A stretch of DNA of 64,000 nt, from positions 1,054,001 to 1,118,000 of the forward strand of contig NZ_NERY01000001.1 in NCBI RefSeq assembly GCF_003063375.1. The letters run 5' to 3'. A model generated the notes under the pieces. The model was given only the letters and a program-made list of their open reading frames with translations. It did no database searches and was not told the origin of the DNA. This DNA is from Limnohabitans sp. MMS-10A-178 (GTDB lineage: Bacteria; Pseudomonadota; Gammaproteobacteria; Burkholderiales; Burkholderiaceae_C). The translations under genes and the position numbers were made by a program. This document shows, piece by piece, positions 38,755 through 47,489 of the stretch. Within the stretch, counting starts at the first letter, position 1. Every line of letters starts with the position of its first letter.

Positions 38755-39324
38755 TTAGAATTCAAATTCATCAACTTTGTTGGCGTAGCCACCTTTGTCG
38801 CACACCGTCAGCCTTAGGCTTAATTTGGTGTCGATGGGGTCGATGTCAACCAACTGAGAGGCCACCACGGGAATGGCCGAACCCAATGGGGTTGCAACCA
38901 GTTTTTCTAGAAAGATGGCACCAACGGTGCTTCTGTCCTTGGGGTCGCATTTGGCAACAAAATGAACCGGCACGTTGGTAAATGGATTGGTCAGATTGTT
39001 GAGGGGGGCCACTTTTTCAGTCAGTTCCTTGAAGCAGTCGCCCCATCGTTTGCGTTCCGTTTCACTGGCAGCGCAATTTTCAACGCTGAAGCCTTCTTGA
39101 GTACGGGCCTCGCTGTTGTCTTTCATCCACTTTACCCAAGCTTCACCGTTGTGCTTGGTGACTTCGTTTTTGTAGCCCTCTTTGTAAGATAAAACGCCAA
39201 CCCATGCCACAGTGGCCATGATGCAAGCTAGAAAGATAAGAAACAAAATATCTGATCTATTGGGCATGCCCGAATTGACCGGTGCATCTTGAGCAGCATC
39301 TTGTGAGCGAACATTTTCTGTCAT
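38755..39324 (-). CDS. Hypothetical single-pass membrane protein, co-oriented upstream of the ion channel gene
   Basis: TM helix ILFLIFLACIMATVAWVGVLSY, large Cys-containing soluble domain; 11 bp upstream of the channel gene. Confidence 0.6.
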   Translation of the reverse strand: MTENVRSQDAAQDAPVNSGMPNRSDILFLIFLACIMATVAWVGVLSYKEGYKNEVTKHNGEAWVKWMKDNSEARTQEGFSVENCAASETERKRWGDCFKELTEKVAPLNNLTNPFTNVPVHFVAKCDPKDRSTVGAIFLEKLVATPLGSAIPVVASQLVDIDPIDTKLSLRLTVCDKGGYANKVDEFEF

Positions 39325-39492
39325 GTGAGAGGTTTCCATGAAGATGGCAGTAGTCTGAAATACCGACATGGCATTTCCATACATGTGTGCATCGTAAGGA
39401 ATCGGCTCTAAAGGTCAAGTCTTTAGAATATTTATCAAATAAAGAAGCAAATTTGTGTCATTTGCCAACATCACATGACACAAACCAGGTGC

Positions 39493-40260
39493 TTATTCGT
39501 TGTTGGTGCCGCGGTGCGCCCAAGCAGTGGTGTGCTTTTCAATGTAGCTAAAGAGCTCGTACATCACCATGGCCATGGCGCCAACCACCACCAAGCCAGA
39601 GAATGCCAGGCCCATTTGCATGGCTGAACCAGCAGAGATGAGCAAATAGCCAATGCCTTCGTTGGCTGCCGTCATTTCAGACACGGTGGTACCCACAAAG
39701 GCCAAAGTGATGGCAACTTTGAGAGAGCCATAGAAGTAGGGCATGGAGCGGGGCAGGCCCACCTTGACCAAAACATCCCAACGCTTGGCACCCAAGACGC
39801 GCAGCACGTCTTCCAGTTCGGGCTCGAGTGTGGCCAGACCGGTTGCAATGTTCACCATGATGGGGAAAAAGCTGATGAGAAAGGCTGTGAGGATGGCAGG
39901 GCCAATGCCAATGCCAAACCAAACCACCAAGATGGGTACAAAAGCCGCCTTGGGCAGCGCATTGAAGGCTGTCATGAGCGGGTAAACGGCAGCGTAGGCC
40001 AAACGAGAGCTGCCAATGACAAAGCCGAGCAAAACGCCAACCACGATGGCAATGCCAAAACCAGCCATGGTGACCCAGTAAGTGCGCCAAGCATGGGCAG
40101 CAATGACGCCACTGAATTCAATGGTTTGCTGAGCGATGCGGTAGGGGCTTGGGAAAATAAATTCTGAGACGTTGAAAATGCTGCAGATGGCTTGCCAGAG
40201 GGCAAGTGTGAGCACCAACAAAATCCAGGGTGCGCTTGCTTCTAGGGTTTTCTTATTCAC
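39493..40260 (-). CDS. ABC transporter permease (NitT/TauT, SsuC-like)
   Basis: Multi-TM; AFNALPKAAFVPILVVWFGIGIGPAI permease motif. Confidence 0.93.
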   Translation of the reverse strand: MNKKTLEASAPWILLVLTLALWQAICSIFNVSEFIFPSPYRIAQQTIEFSGVIAAHAWRTYWVTMAGFGIAIVVGVLLGFVIGSSRLAYAAVYPLMTAFNALPKAAFVPILVVWFGIGIGPAILTAFLISFFPIMVNIATGLATLEPELEDVLRVLGAKRWDVLVKVGLPRSMPYFYGSLKVAITLAFVGTTVSEMTAANEGIGYLLISAGSAMQMGLAFSGLVVVGAMAMVMYELFSYIEKHTTAWAHRGTNNE

Positions 40261-40271
40261 AAATCACCTGC

Positions 40272-41090
40272 TTATTGGTTAATGACGGCGCCGGTTTTGC
40301 GAATGGCACCAATGTGGCCTCGCAACTCTTGAACAATTTGGGTGAATTCGGGTGTGTAGGTAACTTCCAAATCGCGGGGGCGAGGCAAGTCAATTTCTTT
40401 TTTCACCACAAATCGTCCTGGGCTTTTGCTCATGACATAAACCGTGTCGGCCAAAAAGACAGATTCACGCAAATCGTGCGTGACCAAAATGACATTGAAT
40501 TTTTGCTCAGTCCAGAGGTCGCGCAAAATGCACCATAGTTCCTCACGGGTGAAGGCATCGAGCGCGCCAAAGGGCTCGTCGAGCAACAACATTTTTGGTT
40601 CGTGAATGAGTGCGCGGCAAATGCTGGCGCGTTGTTGCATGCCGCCAGAAAGTTGCCAAGGAAATTTGTTTTCGTAACCACCCAGGCCCACTGTGTTTAA
40701 CAACTTGATGGCACGCTCGGCAAATTCTGCTTTGCGTTGTTTGAACTGGGAGCGAAAGGGCTCGACAATTTCAAGCGGCAACAAGACGTTGTCTAGCGTG
40801 GTACGCCAAGGCAATAAGGAAGGCGCTTGGAACGCCATGCCACTGATTTTCAAGGGGCCTGTGACGGGTTGGCCATCGACAAAAATTTGACCTTTGCTAG
40901 GACGTTTGAGTCCGGTGGTCAATTTCATGAAGGTGGACTTGCCGCAACCCGAGGGGCCCACAATGGCAATGAACTCGCCCTGTTTGACTTGCAAGTTGAT
41001 GTCTTCAACTGCATAGTGGTTTTGCGCTAACAACTCGTCGTTGTAGGCTAACCAGACATTTTGAAAATCAACGAAATTTGCAGAGGTCAA
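40272..41090 (-). CDS. ABC transporter ATP-binding protein (NitT/TauT type)
   Basis: VGPSGCGKSTFMKL, LSGGMQQRASICRAL, LLLDEPFGALDAFTREELW. Confidence 0.95.
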   Translation of the reverse strand: MTSANFVDFQNVWLAYNDELLAQNHYAVEDINLQVKQGEFIAIVGPSGCGKSTFMKLTTGLKRPSKGQIFVDGQPVTGPLKISGMAFQAPSLLPWRTTLDNVLLPLEIVEPFRSQFKQRKAEFAERAIKLLNTVGLGGYENKFPWQLSGGMQQRASICRALIHEPKMLLLDEPFGALDAFTREELWCILRDLWTEQKFNVILVTHDLRESVFLADTVYVMSKSPGRFVVKKEIDLPRPRDLEVTYTPEFTQIVQELRGHIGAIRKTGAVINQ

Positions 41091-41113
41091 AACAGGCCGC
41101 CTTGTTCAATCAA

Positions 41114-42148
41114 TTACTTTTTAGGTTTGGGAAGAATGTCGAGTTCTTTGGCGCTTGGTAAGAAAGAACCATTCCAGATGTCTTCTGCCTTCACACGTGT
41201 TTTGGTGTTGAACGCATCGGACACTTGTGAGGCCATGAGGGACAAACGAGGACCTCTGATTTGACCAAAGCCTTCTTCACGCGCTGAAGGGCTGTTGATG
41301 ACGGTGTCGATGGCCAATTGCAAGCGGCGTGTTTCGAGTTCGACGTTGATGATGCCGTCGCGCGCTTTGACATCTGCAATGACAGCTGCTGGATTATTAA
41401 TGACATCCTTGGCGCCTTTGGTGAAAGCGCTCAAAAACGCTTTCACGGCAGCAGGATTTTCTTTGATGATTTTGGGTGATGCAATGATGGCGTTGCCATA
41501 CAACTTCACACCAAATTCGGGGTATTGCATCACAACCACATCATCGGCTTTCACGCCACGAGCTTCGATGTTGACCAATGAAGTGAAGGTGAAACCGGTG
41601 ATGGCATCGACATCGCCGCGAACCAACATGGTTTCACGCAATGGGGGGTCCATGGCTGTCCAATTCACAGTGCCTACGTTGTTGGCTTTTTGGAAGATGG
41701 GGAATGCGCGGCGGCCAGCATCAAAGACCGGTGCGCCCAATTTCTTGCCTGCCAAATCGGTAGGTGTTTTGATGCCAGATTTTTTGAGCGCCATGACAGA
41801 GGCTGGCGTGTTGTTGTAAACCATCATGATGGCCACAGGCTTGTTGGGCACATCGGGGTTGTTGGCGTGGAATTCCATGAGGGCTGCCAAATCGGCAAAA
41901 CCAATGTCATAGCTGCCAGAAGCCACGCGTGTGACGGCACCACCAGAACCATTGCCGGCATCGACTGTGACGTCGAGCTTGGCTTCTTTGAAATAGCCTT
42001 TGGCAACCGGCGTTAGGAAAAGTGCGGAGGGGCCTTCAAAACGCCAATCGAGCTGAAATTTGATGGGTGTATTTTGAGCTTGTGCCAAGCCAAAAGAGCA
42101 GGTAGCCAACAAAGCGGCGGTGGACTTCAGAAAGAAACGTTTTTTCAT
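41114..42148 (-). CDS. ABC transporter substrate-binding protein (NMT1/THI5/SsuA-like)
   Basis: Signal peptide; IKFQLDWRFEGPSALFLTPVAKGYFKEAKLDVTVDAGNGSG. Confidence 0.92.
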   Translation of the reverse strand: MKKRFFLKSTAALLATCSFGLAQAQNTPIKFQLDWRFEGPSALFLTPVAKGYFKEAKLDVTVDAGNGSGGAVTRVASGSYDIGFADLAALMEFHANNPDVPNKPVAIMMVYNNTPASVMALKKSGIKTPTDLAGKKLGAPVFDAGRRAFPIFQKANNVGTVNWTAMDPPLRETMLVRGDVDAITGFTFTSLVNIEARGVKADDVVVMQYPEFGVKLYGNAIIASPKIIKENPAAVKAFLSAFTKGAKDVINNPAAVIADVKARDGIINVELETRRLQLAIDTVINSPSAREEGFGQIRGPRLSLMASQVSDAFNTKTRVKAEDIWNGSFLPSAKELDILPKPKK

Positions 42149-42240
42149 AGAGGCTCCGATTAAAAATGACATTGATTATGAAAATAGAACTAAGCAATAA
42201 CGATGCCATTATGAAGTGCTTGAAAAGCCACTTTGTTTTA

Positions 42241-42258
42241 TAAAGTGTATACACTTTA
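42241..42258. promoter_or_regulatory. Palindromic operator TAAAGTGTATACACTTTA upstream of the ABC transporter operon
   Basis: Perfect 18-bp palindrome; identical 16-bp core at the gntR promoter (47000-47015). Confidence 0.75.
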
Positions 42259-42309
42259 GCCCATTTTGGGCCTCGGTAAAACCCTTGTTCGCCCCAAAAT
42301 GGCCCCAAG

Positions 42310-43581
42310 TCAATTCAGCAGATCCAAAAGGGTGCGTGAAATGACTTTGGTGGCTTTTCGCAGGTCTTCTAAATTAAGCCTTTCATCTGCTCGCTTGGCA
42401 TGAGATTCCAAGACGGTGCGGGGGCCAGCGCCGTAAATGACGCCCGGAATGCCTTTTTCTACATACAAGCGAACATCTGTGTAAAGCGGTGTGCCCATGG
42501 CTGGAATGGGCTCGCCAAAAACTTCACCGCCATGCTTTTGAATGGCTTGAACCAAAGGGGCATTGCCCGCCAGCGGCTTCATGGCGTGAGCCATCAAGAG
42601 GCGTTTGATCTCGATGTTGACCAAGGCATCCGATGGCCGGCCCTGGTTGAAGCCATTCACAGCGTCTGCAATGACCTGGCGAATGTTGGCTTCGACTTGC
42701 TCTGGATTCTCTTCCGGAATCATGCGGCGATCTAGTTTGAAACTGACCGTACCGGGCACTACATTGGTATTGGTGCCGCCTTCAATTCGGCCCACATTCA
42801 AGTAGGGGTGATTGATGCCTTCTACTTGCGAGCTAATTTGTTTGTAGAGTTTGTTTTGCGCATACAGGCTGTTCAAAATGTGAACAGCGGCTTGGAGCGC
42901 ATCCACCCCTGTATCGGGAATGGCCGCATGCGCCATCTTGCCGTGAACCTTCACTTCCATTTGCAGGCAACCATTGTGGGCCGTGACCACTTGATAGCTA
43001 AATCCTGCTGCAATCATCAAGTCGGGGCGTGTGTAGCCTTTGTCGAGTAACCAGCCTGGCCCTTTTTCGCCGCCAAATTCTTCATCGTAGGTGAAATGTA
43101 ATTCAACATTGCCTTTGAGAGGCAGATTGTTTTGAGCTTGCAAGGCTTCCACAGCACGAAGGGCAAAGGTGAAAGTAGAAAAATCGCATTTGCTCACAGC
43201 TGTGGCGCGGCCATACATGTGACCATTTTTAATTTCAGCACCGTAGGGTGGATGCGTCCAGCCCTCGCCTGGTGGCACCACATCGCCGTGGGCATTCAAG
43301 GCAATGGTTTTGCCGCCTGCTCCAAAAGGTTTGCGCACAATGAGGTTGGTGAGAGAAGTGAGGCCGTAGGCTTTCACTTCTGCTTCAGGCACCGGAAATT
43401 GTTCAGCTTTGTAGCCTATGTTTTTTAGGAGCGCCGTGGTTTTTTCAGCATGAGGTGCATTGTTGCCAGGCGGTGTATCGGTAGGCACTTGCACCAAAGC
43501 TTGGAGGAACTGAACTTGCTCATCGAAGTGGGCATCGATCCATTGATCAAGTTGCTGGTAGGTCGATTGTGGTGTTGTCAT
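42310..43581 (-). CDS. M20 family metallohydrolase (ArgE/DapE/ACY1-like)
   Basis: ALNAHGDVVPPGEGWTHPPY; YGRATAVSKCDFSTF; FTYDEEFGGEKGPGWLL. Confidence 0.9.
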   Translation of the reverse strand: MTTPQSTYQQLDQWIDAHFDEQVQFLQALVQVPTDTPPGNNAPHAEKTTALLKNIGYKAEQFPVPEAEVKAYGLTSLTNLIVRKPFGAGGKTIALNAHGDVVPPGEGWTHPPYGAEIKNGHMYGRATAVSKCDFSTFTFALRAVEALQAQNNLPLKGNVELHFTYDEEFGGEKGPGWLLDKGYTRPDLMIAAGFSYQVVTAHNGCLQMEVKVHGKMAHAAIPDTGVDALQAAVHILNSLYAQNKLYKQISSQVEGINHPYLNVGRIEGGTNTNVVPGTVSFKLDRRMIPEENPEQVEANIRQVIADAVNGFNQGRPSDALVNIEIKRLLMAHAMKPLAGNAPLVQAIQKHGGEVFGEPIPAMGTPLYTDVRLYVEKGIPGVIYGAGPRTVLESHAKRADERLNLEDLRKATKVISRTLLDLLN

Positions 43582-43593
43582 TGTTTTTAAATT

Positions 43594-45357
43594 TCAAGCG
43601 TATTGGTGCCAGACATGCGCAAAGGCATCAATGCAAAGTTGCATGTCATCAGTGGTCGTTGATTCAAGGGGGTTGTGGCTGATGCCACTGTTTTCGCCGC
43701 GCACAAAGAGCATGGCTTGGGGCATCACCTCATGCAACTTCATGGCATCGTGGCCGGCGCCACTGGGCATCACAAAGCGGGGCACACCCAAGTCCTTCAG
43801 CGCGTTTTCCCAACGTTGCTGCCATTCTGGTGCACTGGGTGCTGCTGGGGCGCGCAAGGTGGCTTCGCGCTGGCAAATAAGGCCGCGGCGCTTGCAAATT
43901 TCGTCTAGGGCGTTCAAGACATCTTTTTCCAAAGCGTCACGCTGCGAGTCGGTGGGCGCGCGCATGTCCATCGAGAAAAGACATTTGCCTGGCACCACAT
44001 TGATTGAGCCATTGGGTACTTGCAGTTGGCCAATGGTGGCTACTGAATCGCCGTCTGCTGCAGCACGTTTTTCCATGTAAAGCGCCAACTCGGCTACGGC
44101 ACAAGCGGCGTCGCGTCGGCGGTCCATAGGGGTGGTGCCTGCATGGCTGGCCGTGCCCACCATCTCGCACAAATAACGCACGCTGCCGTTGATGGAACTC
44201 ACAATGCCCAACGGCAAATTCATTTCATTGAGCACAGGGCCTTGTTCGATGTGAACCTCAATGAAGCCCACGTAGTTGGCTGGATTGCGTTGGATGTGGG
44301 GAATTTCTTGTTCGTTCAGGCCGGCATTTTTCATGGCCTCGCGCATCGAGATGCCATTGGCATCCGTCTGCGTTAACCAATCTGGATTGAACTGTCCCAC
44401 CAAGGCGCCAGAGCCCAGGAAGGTAGCCTTGTAGCGCTGACCTTCTTCTTCTGCAAACGCCACCACTTCCAGGCCGATGGGCAGGCGTTGCTTGGCTTGT
44501 GACAATTTTTGAACACAGGCAATAGGCACATAAATGCCCAATCGGCCATCGTATTTTCCGCCGTTGCGAACCGTGTCGAAATGGCTGCCAGTCATGAGGT
44601 ATTTGGCGCCAGGCACAGCGGGGTGGTAACGTCCCACCACGTTGCCCACTGCGTCAACGAAGACCTCGTCAAAGCCCGCCAACTTCATGGTGCTTTGAAT
44701 GCTTTTAGAGCAAGCCAAATGGGCCTCAGTGAGGTAAGTGACGGTCAGTTGACCTGCTTCTTTGAAACCAGGATCGCTGTATTGCGCCAAGTCTTCTTGC
44801 CAGTCCCACACTTGCTGGCCTTGAAGGGGATGGCAATTGGTTTTGTCGTTCAAGCGAATCTCAACAATTCGGTGAATGTTGCGCAGACACTCTTGCAATT
44901 CAAATTCGGGATGGCCGTGCAGGCGCCTTTCAAACGTAGCAATGATTTGATGCTTATTGAGGCCAAGGCCTCGCGGTCCTCTGACAGCCAAAATAAATGG
45001 CCAGCCAAATTTTGTGTTGTAAGCCGCGTTGAGATTTTGAATTTTTTCAAATTCAGCGGGGGTGCATTCAGTGAGGCCCGCTTTGCTTTGCTCGTTGGTC
45101 GATTCTGCGGTGAGTTCTTTACGCACCATGGCTTTGCCAGCCAACTCTGGGTGCGCGCGGATCAGCCCAATCTGAGCATCTCTGCCGGCATTTTTCAGGA
45201 CCTGCGCCATGCAGTGTTTGAGGTGCGCCCAAGATGCAAACGGACGGTGCTTCAATGCACCTTCGGCAATCCAAGGCGAGTGTTCATACAAGCCATCCAG
45301 CAGCTGCATGGCCTCTTGAGTTGAAGCCGTGTTGAGTTGTTCGAGGCTGAGGGTCAT
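43594..45357 (-). CDS. Fusion: OHCU decarboxylase (UraD, N-terminal) + allantoate amidohydrolase (AllC/M20, C-terminal)
   Basis: N-terminal IRAHPELAGKA and FGWPFILAVRG (UraD); C-terminal TGSHFDTVRNGGKYDGRLG and EVHIEQGPVL (M20 amidohydrolase). Confidence 0.92.
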   Translation of the reverse strand: MTLSLEQLNTASTQEAMQLLDGLYEHSPWIAEGALKHRPFASWAHLKHCMAQVLKNAGRDAQIGLIRAHPELAGKAMVRKELTAESTNEQSKAGLTECTPAEFEKIQNLNAAYNTKFGWPFILAVRGPRGLGLNKHQIIATFERRLHGHPEFELQECLRNIHRIVEIRLNDKTNCHPLQGQQVWDWQEDLAQYSDPGFKEAGQLTVTYLTEAHLACSKSIQSTMKLAGFDEVFVDAVGNVVGRYHPAVPGAKYLMTGSHFDTVRNGGKYDGRLGIYVPIACVQKLSQAKQRLPIGLEVVAFAEEEGQRYKATFLGSGALVGQFNPDWLTQTDANGISMREAMKNAGLNEQEIPHIQRNPANYVGFIEVHIEQGPVLNEMNLPLGIVSSINGSVRYLCEMVGTASHAGTTPMDRRRDAACAVAELALYMEKRAAADGDSVATIGQLQVPNGSINVVPGKCLFSMDMRAPTDSQRDALEKDVLNALDEICKRRGLICQREATLRAPAAPSAPEWQQRWENALKDLGVPRFVMPSGAGHDAMKLHEVMPQAMLFVRGENSGISHNPLESTTTDDMQLCIDAFAHVWHQYA

Positions 45358-46310
45358 GTTGTGTAGGGGTGCGTGGTTTTCCAATGGCGCGCAATGTCAA
45401 GGCGGCGGCAGACCCAGACATGGTCGTGGGCTTGGATATGGTCTAAAAATTTTTGAATGGCGGTGATGCGGCCCGGACGTCCAAGCAATCGGCAGTGCAT
45501 GCCAATGCTCATCATTTTGGGCCGATTGAGGCCCTGTGAATCGCCTTCTTTGTAGAGGGCGTCAAAGGTATCTTTCATGTATTGAAAGAACGGATCGGCA
45601 TGCGAATAGCCTTGCGGCAAAGCAAAGCGCATGTCGTTGCAGTCTAGTGTGTAGGGCACGATGAGTTGTGGCACCACTTGGCCATCACTTTTTTCAACCT
45701 TCATCCAAAAGGGCAGGTCGTCGCCGTAGTAGTCGCTGTCGTACTCGAAGCCGCCAAAGTCTGCCACCAAGCGGCGCGTGCGCGGGCTGTCGCGGCCGGT
45801 GTACCAACCCAAGGGCCTCTCGCCACTGAGCTTTTGCAGGATGTCCATGGCCTCGGCCATGTGCGCGCGTTCGGTGGCCTCATCGATGTTTTGGTAGTGA
45901 ATCCATTTCAAGCCATGGCATGCAATGTCGTAGCCCAATTCTTGAAATGCTGCTAACACATCGGGGTGTTTTTGAAGCGCTGTGGCCACACCAAATACAG
46001 TGAGTGGTAGTTTGCGTTGTTCAAACTCTCGCAGCAAACGCCAAACTCCAGCACGCGAGCCATATTCATAAATGCCCTCCATGCTGATGTGGCGTTCTGG
46101 AAAGGAGGCTGGATTGAACATTTCTGATAAGAATTGCTCCGAGCCTGCGTCGCCATGCAACACAGAATTTTCACCACCTTCTTCGTAGTTCAAAACAAAC
46201 TGCACCGCCACACGCGCTTGACCCGGCCATTGCGCATGAGGCGGATTGCGGCCGTAGCCTTTGAGGTCGCGAGGGTAGGCGGCAGTGGCGTCGTAGACGG
46301 AGTTGTTCAT
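45354..46310 (-). CDS. puuE: Allantoinase PuuE (polysaccharide-deacetylase fold)
   Basis: YPRDLKGYGRNPPHAQWPGQARVAVQFVLNYEEGGE; GWYTGRDSPRTRRLV. Confidence 0.94.
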   Translation of the reverse strand: MNNSVYDATAAYPRDLKGYGRNPPHAQWPGQARVAVQFVLNYEEGGENSVLHGDAGSEQFLSEMFNPASFPERHISMEGIYEYGSRAGVWRLLREFEQRKLPLTVFGVATALQKHPDVLAAFQELGYDIACHGLKWIHYQNIDEATERAHMAEAMDILQKLSGERPLGWYTGRDSPRTRRLVADFGGFEYDSDYYGDDLPFWMKVEKSDGQVVPQLIVPYTLDCNDMRFALPQGYSHADPFFQYMKDTFDALYKEGDSQGLNRPKMMSIGMHCRLLGRPGRITAIQKFLDHIQAHDHVWVCRRLDIARHWKTTHPYTT

Positions 46311-46972
46311 GACAGGGCCATTGAAATATCGTGGGTCGGGATTTTTTTGTCGAAGCTCAAACTGCTTTCCACAAAAATCAAATGTTCTTCCATGAGGCGT
46401 GCGGCCAAGTCTGCATCTTTTTTGGCCATGGCATCCACAATGGCCTCATGTTCATCGGCAGAGTGTTGGGCCGCATTGCGCGACTGGTACATGAGGGTGA
46501 TGAGTGCACAGCGCGAGATGAGCTCGCCCAAGCTCTGCGCCAGTACATGGTTGCCCATGAGCTCGGCCATGCGCACATGAAAATCACCGAGCAACTCAGT
46601 TCGGCCATGCACATCTTCTTGTGCCACGGCTTCTTTTTCTTGCTTGGTGTGCGCCTTCAGGGCACGTATTTTGGCGGGCGTGATGTCGCGCACAAATTCA
46701 CGTGTCATTTGAACTTCGAGCATTCGTCGAACAGCAAAAACCTGCTTGGCTTCATCGGCTGAGGGGGCCGCCACGAAAGCGCCTCTGGCGGGCTCCATGC
46801 GAATCAAGCGGTTTTGAGAAAGCTGAAAAAGCGCTTGCCTGACCAAGGTTCTGGAAACGCCAAAATGGGTGGCCAACTTCTGCTCGGCCAATTTGGAACC
46901 GGGCAAGAGTCGATGCTCCACAATGGCTTTGGTCAAAGCATTGACAATGGCGTGAGTTGAAGAGGTTTCCAT
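46307..46972 (-). CDS. GntR family transcriptional regulator (FCD domain)
   Basis: LPGSKLAEQKLATHFGVSRTLVRQALFQLSQNRLIRMEPARGAFVA wHTH; FCD-like C-terminus; first gene of the puuE operon. Confidence 0.92.
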   Translation of the reverse strand: METSSTHAIVNALTKAIVEHRLLPGSKLAEQKLATHFGVSRTLVRQALFQLSQNRLIRMEPARGAFVAAPSADEAKQVFAVRRMLEVQMTREFVRDITPAKIRALKAHTKQEKEAVAQEDVHGRTELLGDFHVRMAELMGNHVLAQSLGELISRCALITLMYQSRNAAQHSADEHEAIVDAMAKKDADLAARLMEEHLIFVESSLSFDKKIPTHDISMALS

Positions 46973-46999
46973 GCAGGAAGATAATAGCTTCAAAAGTCA

Positions 47000-47015
47000 A
47001 AAGTGTATACACTTT
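47000..47015. promoter_or_regulatory. Palindromic operator AAAGTGTATACACTTT in the gntR / HIUase divergent promoter
   Basis: Perfect 16-bp palindrome between divergent genes. Confidence 0.8.
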
Positions 47016-47044
47016 CAGTCGACCATTTCAATGAAAGATGAACC

Positions 47045-47398
47045 ATGGGTTTAAGCACACACGTTTTGGACACCATGCATGGTTGTCCCGCAGCAGGCAT
47101 GCAGGTGAGCCTGTACACCACCGAGGGACAATTTGCCACGCTGGTCAAAAGTTTCAAATTGAATGCAGACGGGCGCAATCCAGACGGCCCTCTGTATGAC
47201 AATGCCAGCCTGCAAAAGGGCACGTACCGACTGGTTTTTGATGTGGCGGCTTATTTCAAGTCCAAGGGCGTGAAGCTGCCAGAGCCTTCGTTTCTGAACT
47301 TGGTGAGTTTGGACTTTGGGGTGGCCGATGTCACCCAGCACTACCATGTGCCGCTGTTGGCCAGCCCATGGAGCTATTCCACTTACCGCGGCTCTTGA
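47045..47398 (+). CDS. uraH: 5-hydroxyisourate hydrolase
   Basis: STHVLDTMHGCPAAGMQV; HYHVPLLASPWSYSTYRGS C-terminal signature. Confidence 0.96.
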   Translation: MGLSTHVLDTMHGCPAAGMQVSLYTTEGQFATLVKSFKLNADGRNPDGPLYDNASLQKGTYRLVFDVAAYFKSKGVKLPEPSFLNLVSLDFGVADVTQHYHVPLLASPWSYSTYRGS

Positions 47399-47489
47399 AT
47401 TCGCAATTATTTCTAGCTGAAGTGCCCCTTGAGGGGTGGTAAGTCAATAAAATCAGCTTTTGTTTTGAATCTAACCGAAACTCCTCCCC

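Noticed and set aside
44509-45324. 271-aa ORF on the plus strand
   Set aside because: Antisense to the UraD-AllC fusion; shadow ORF
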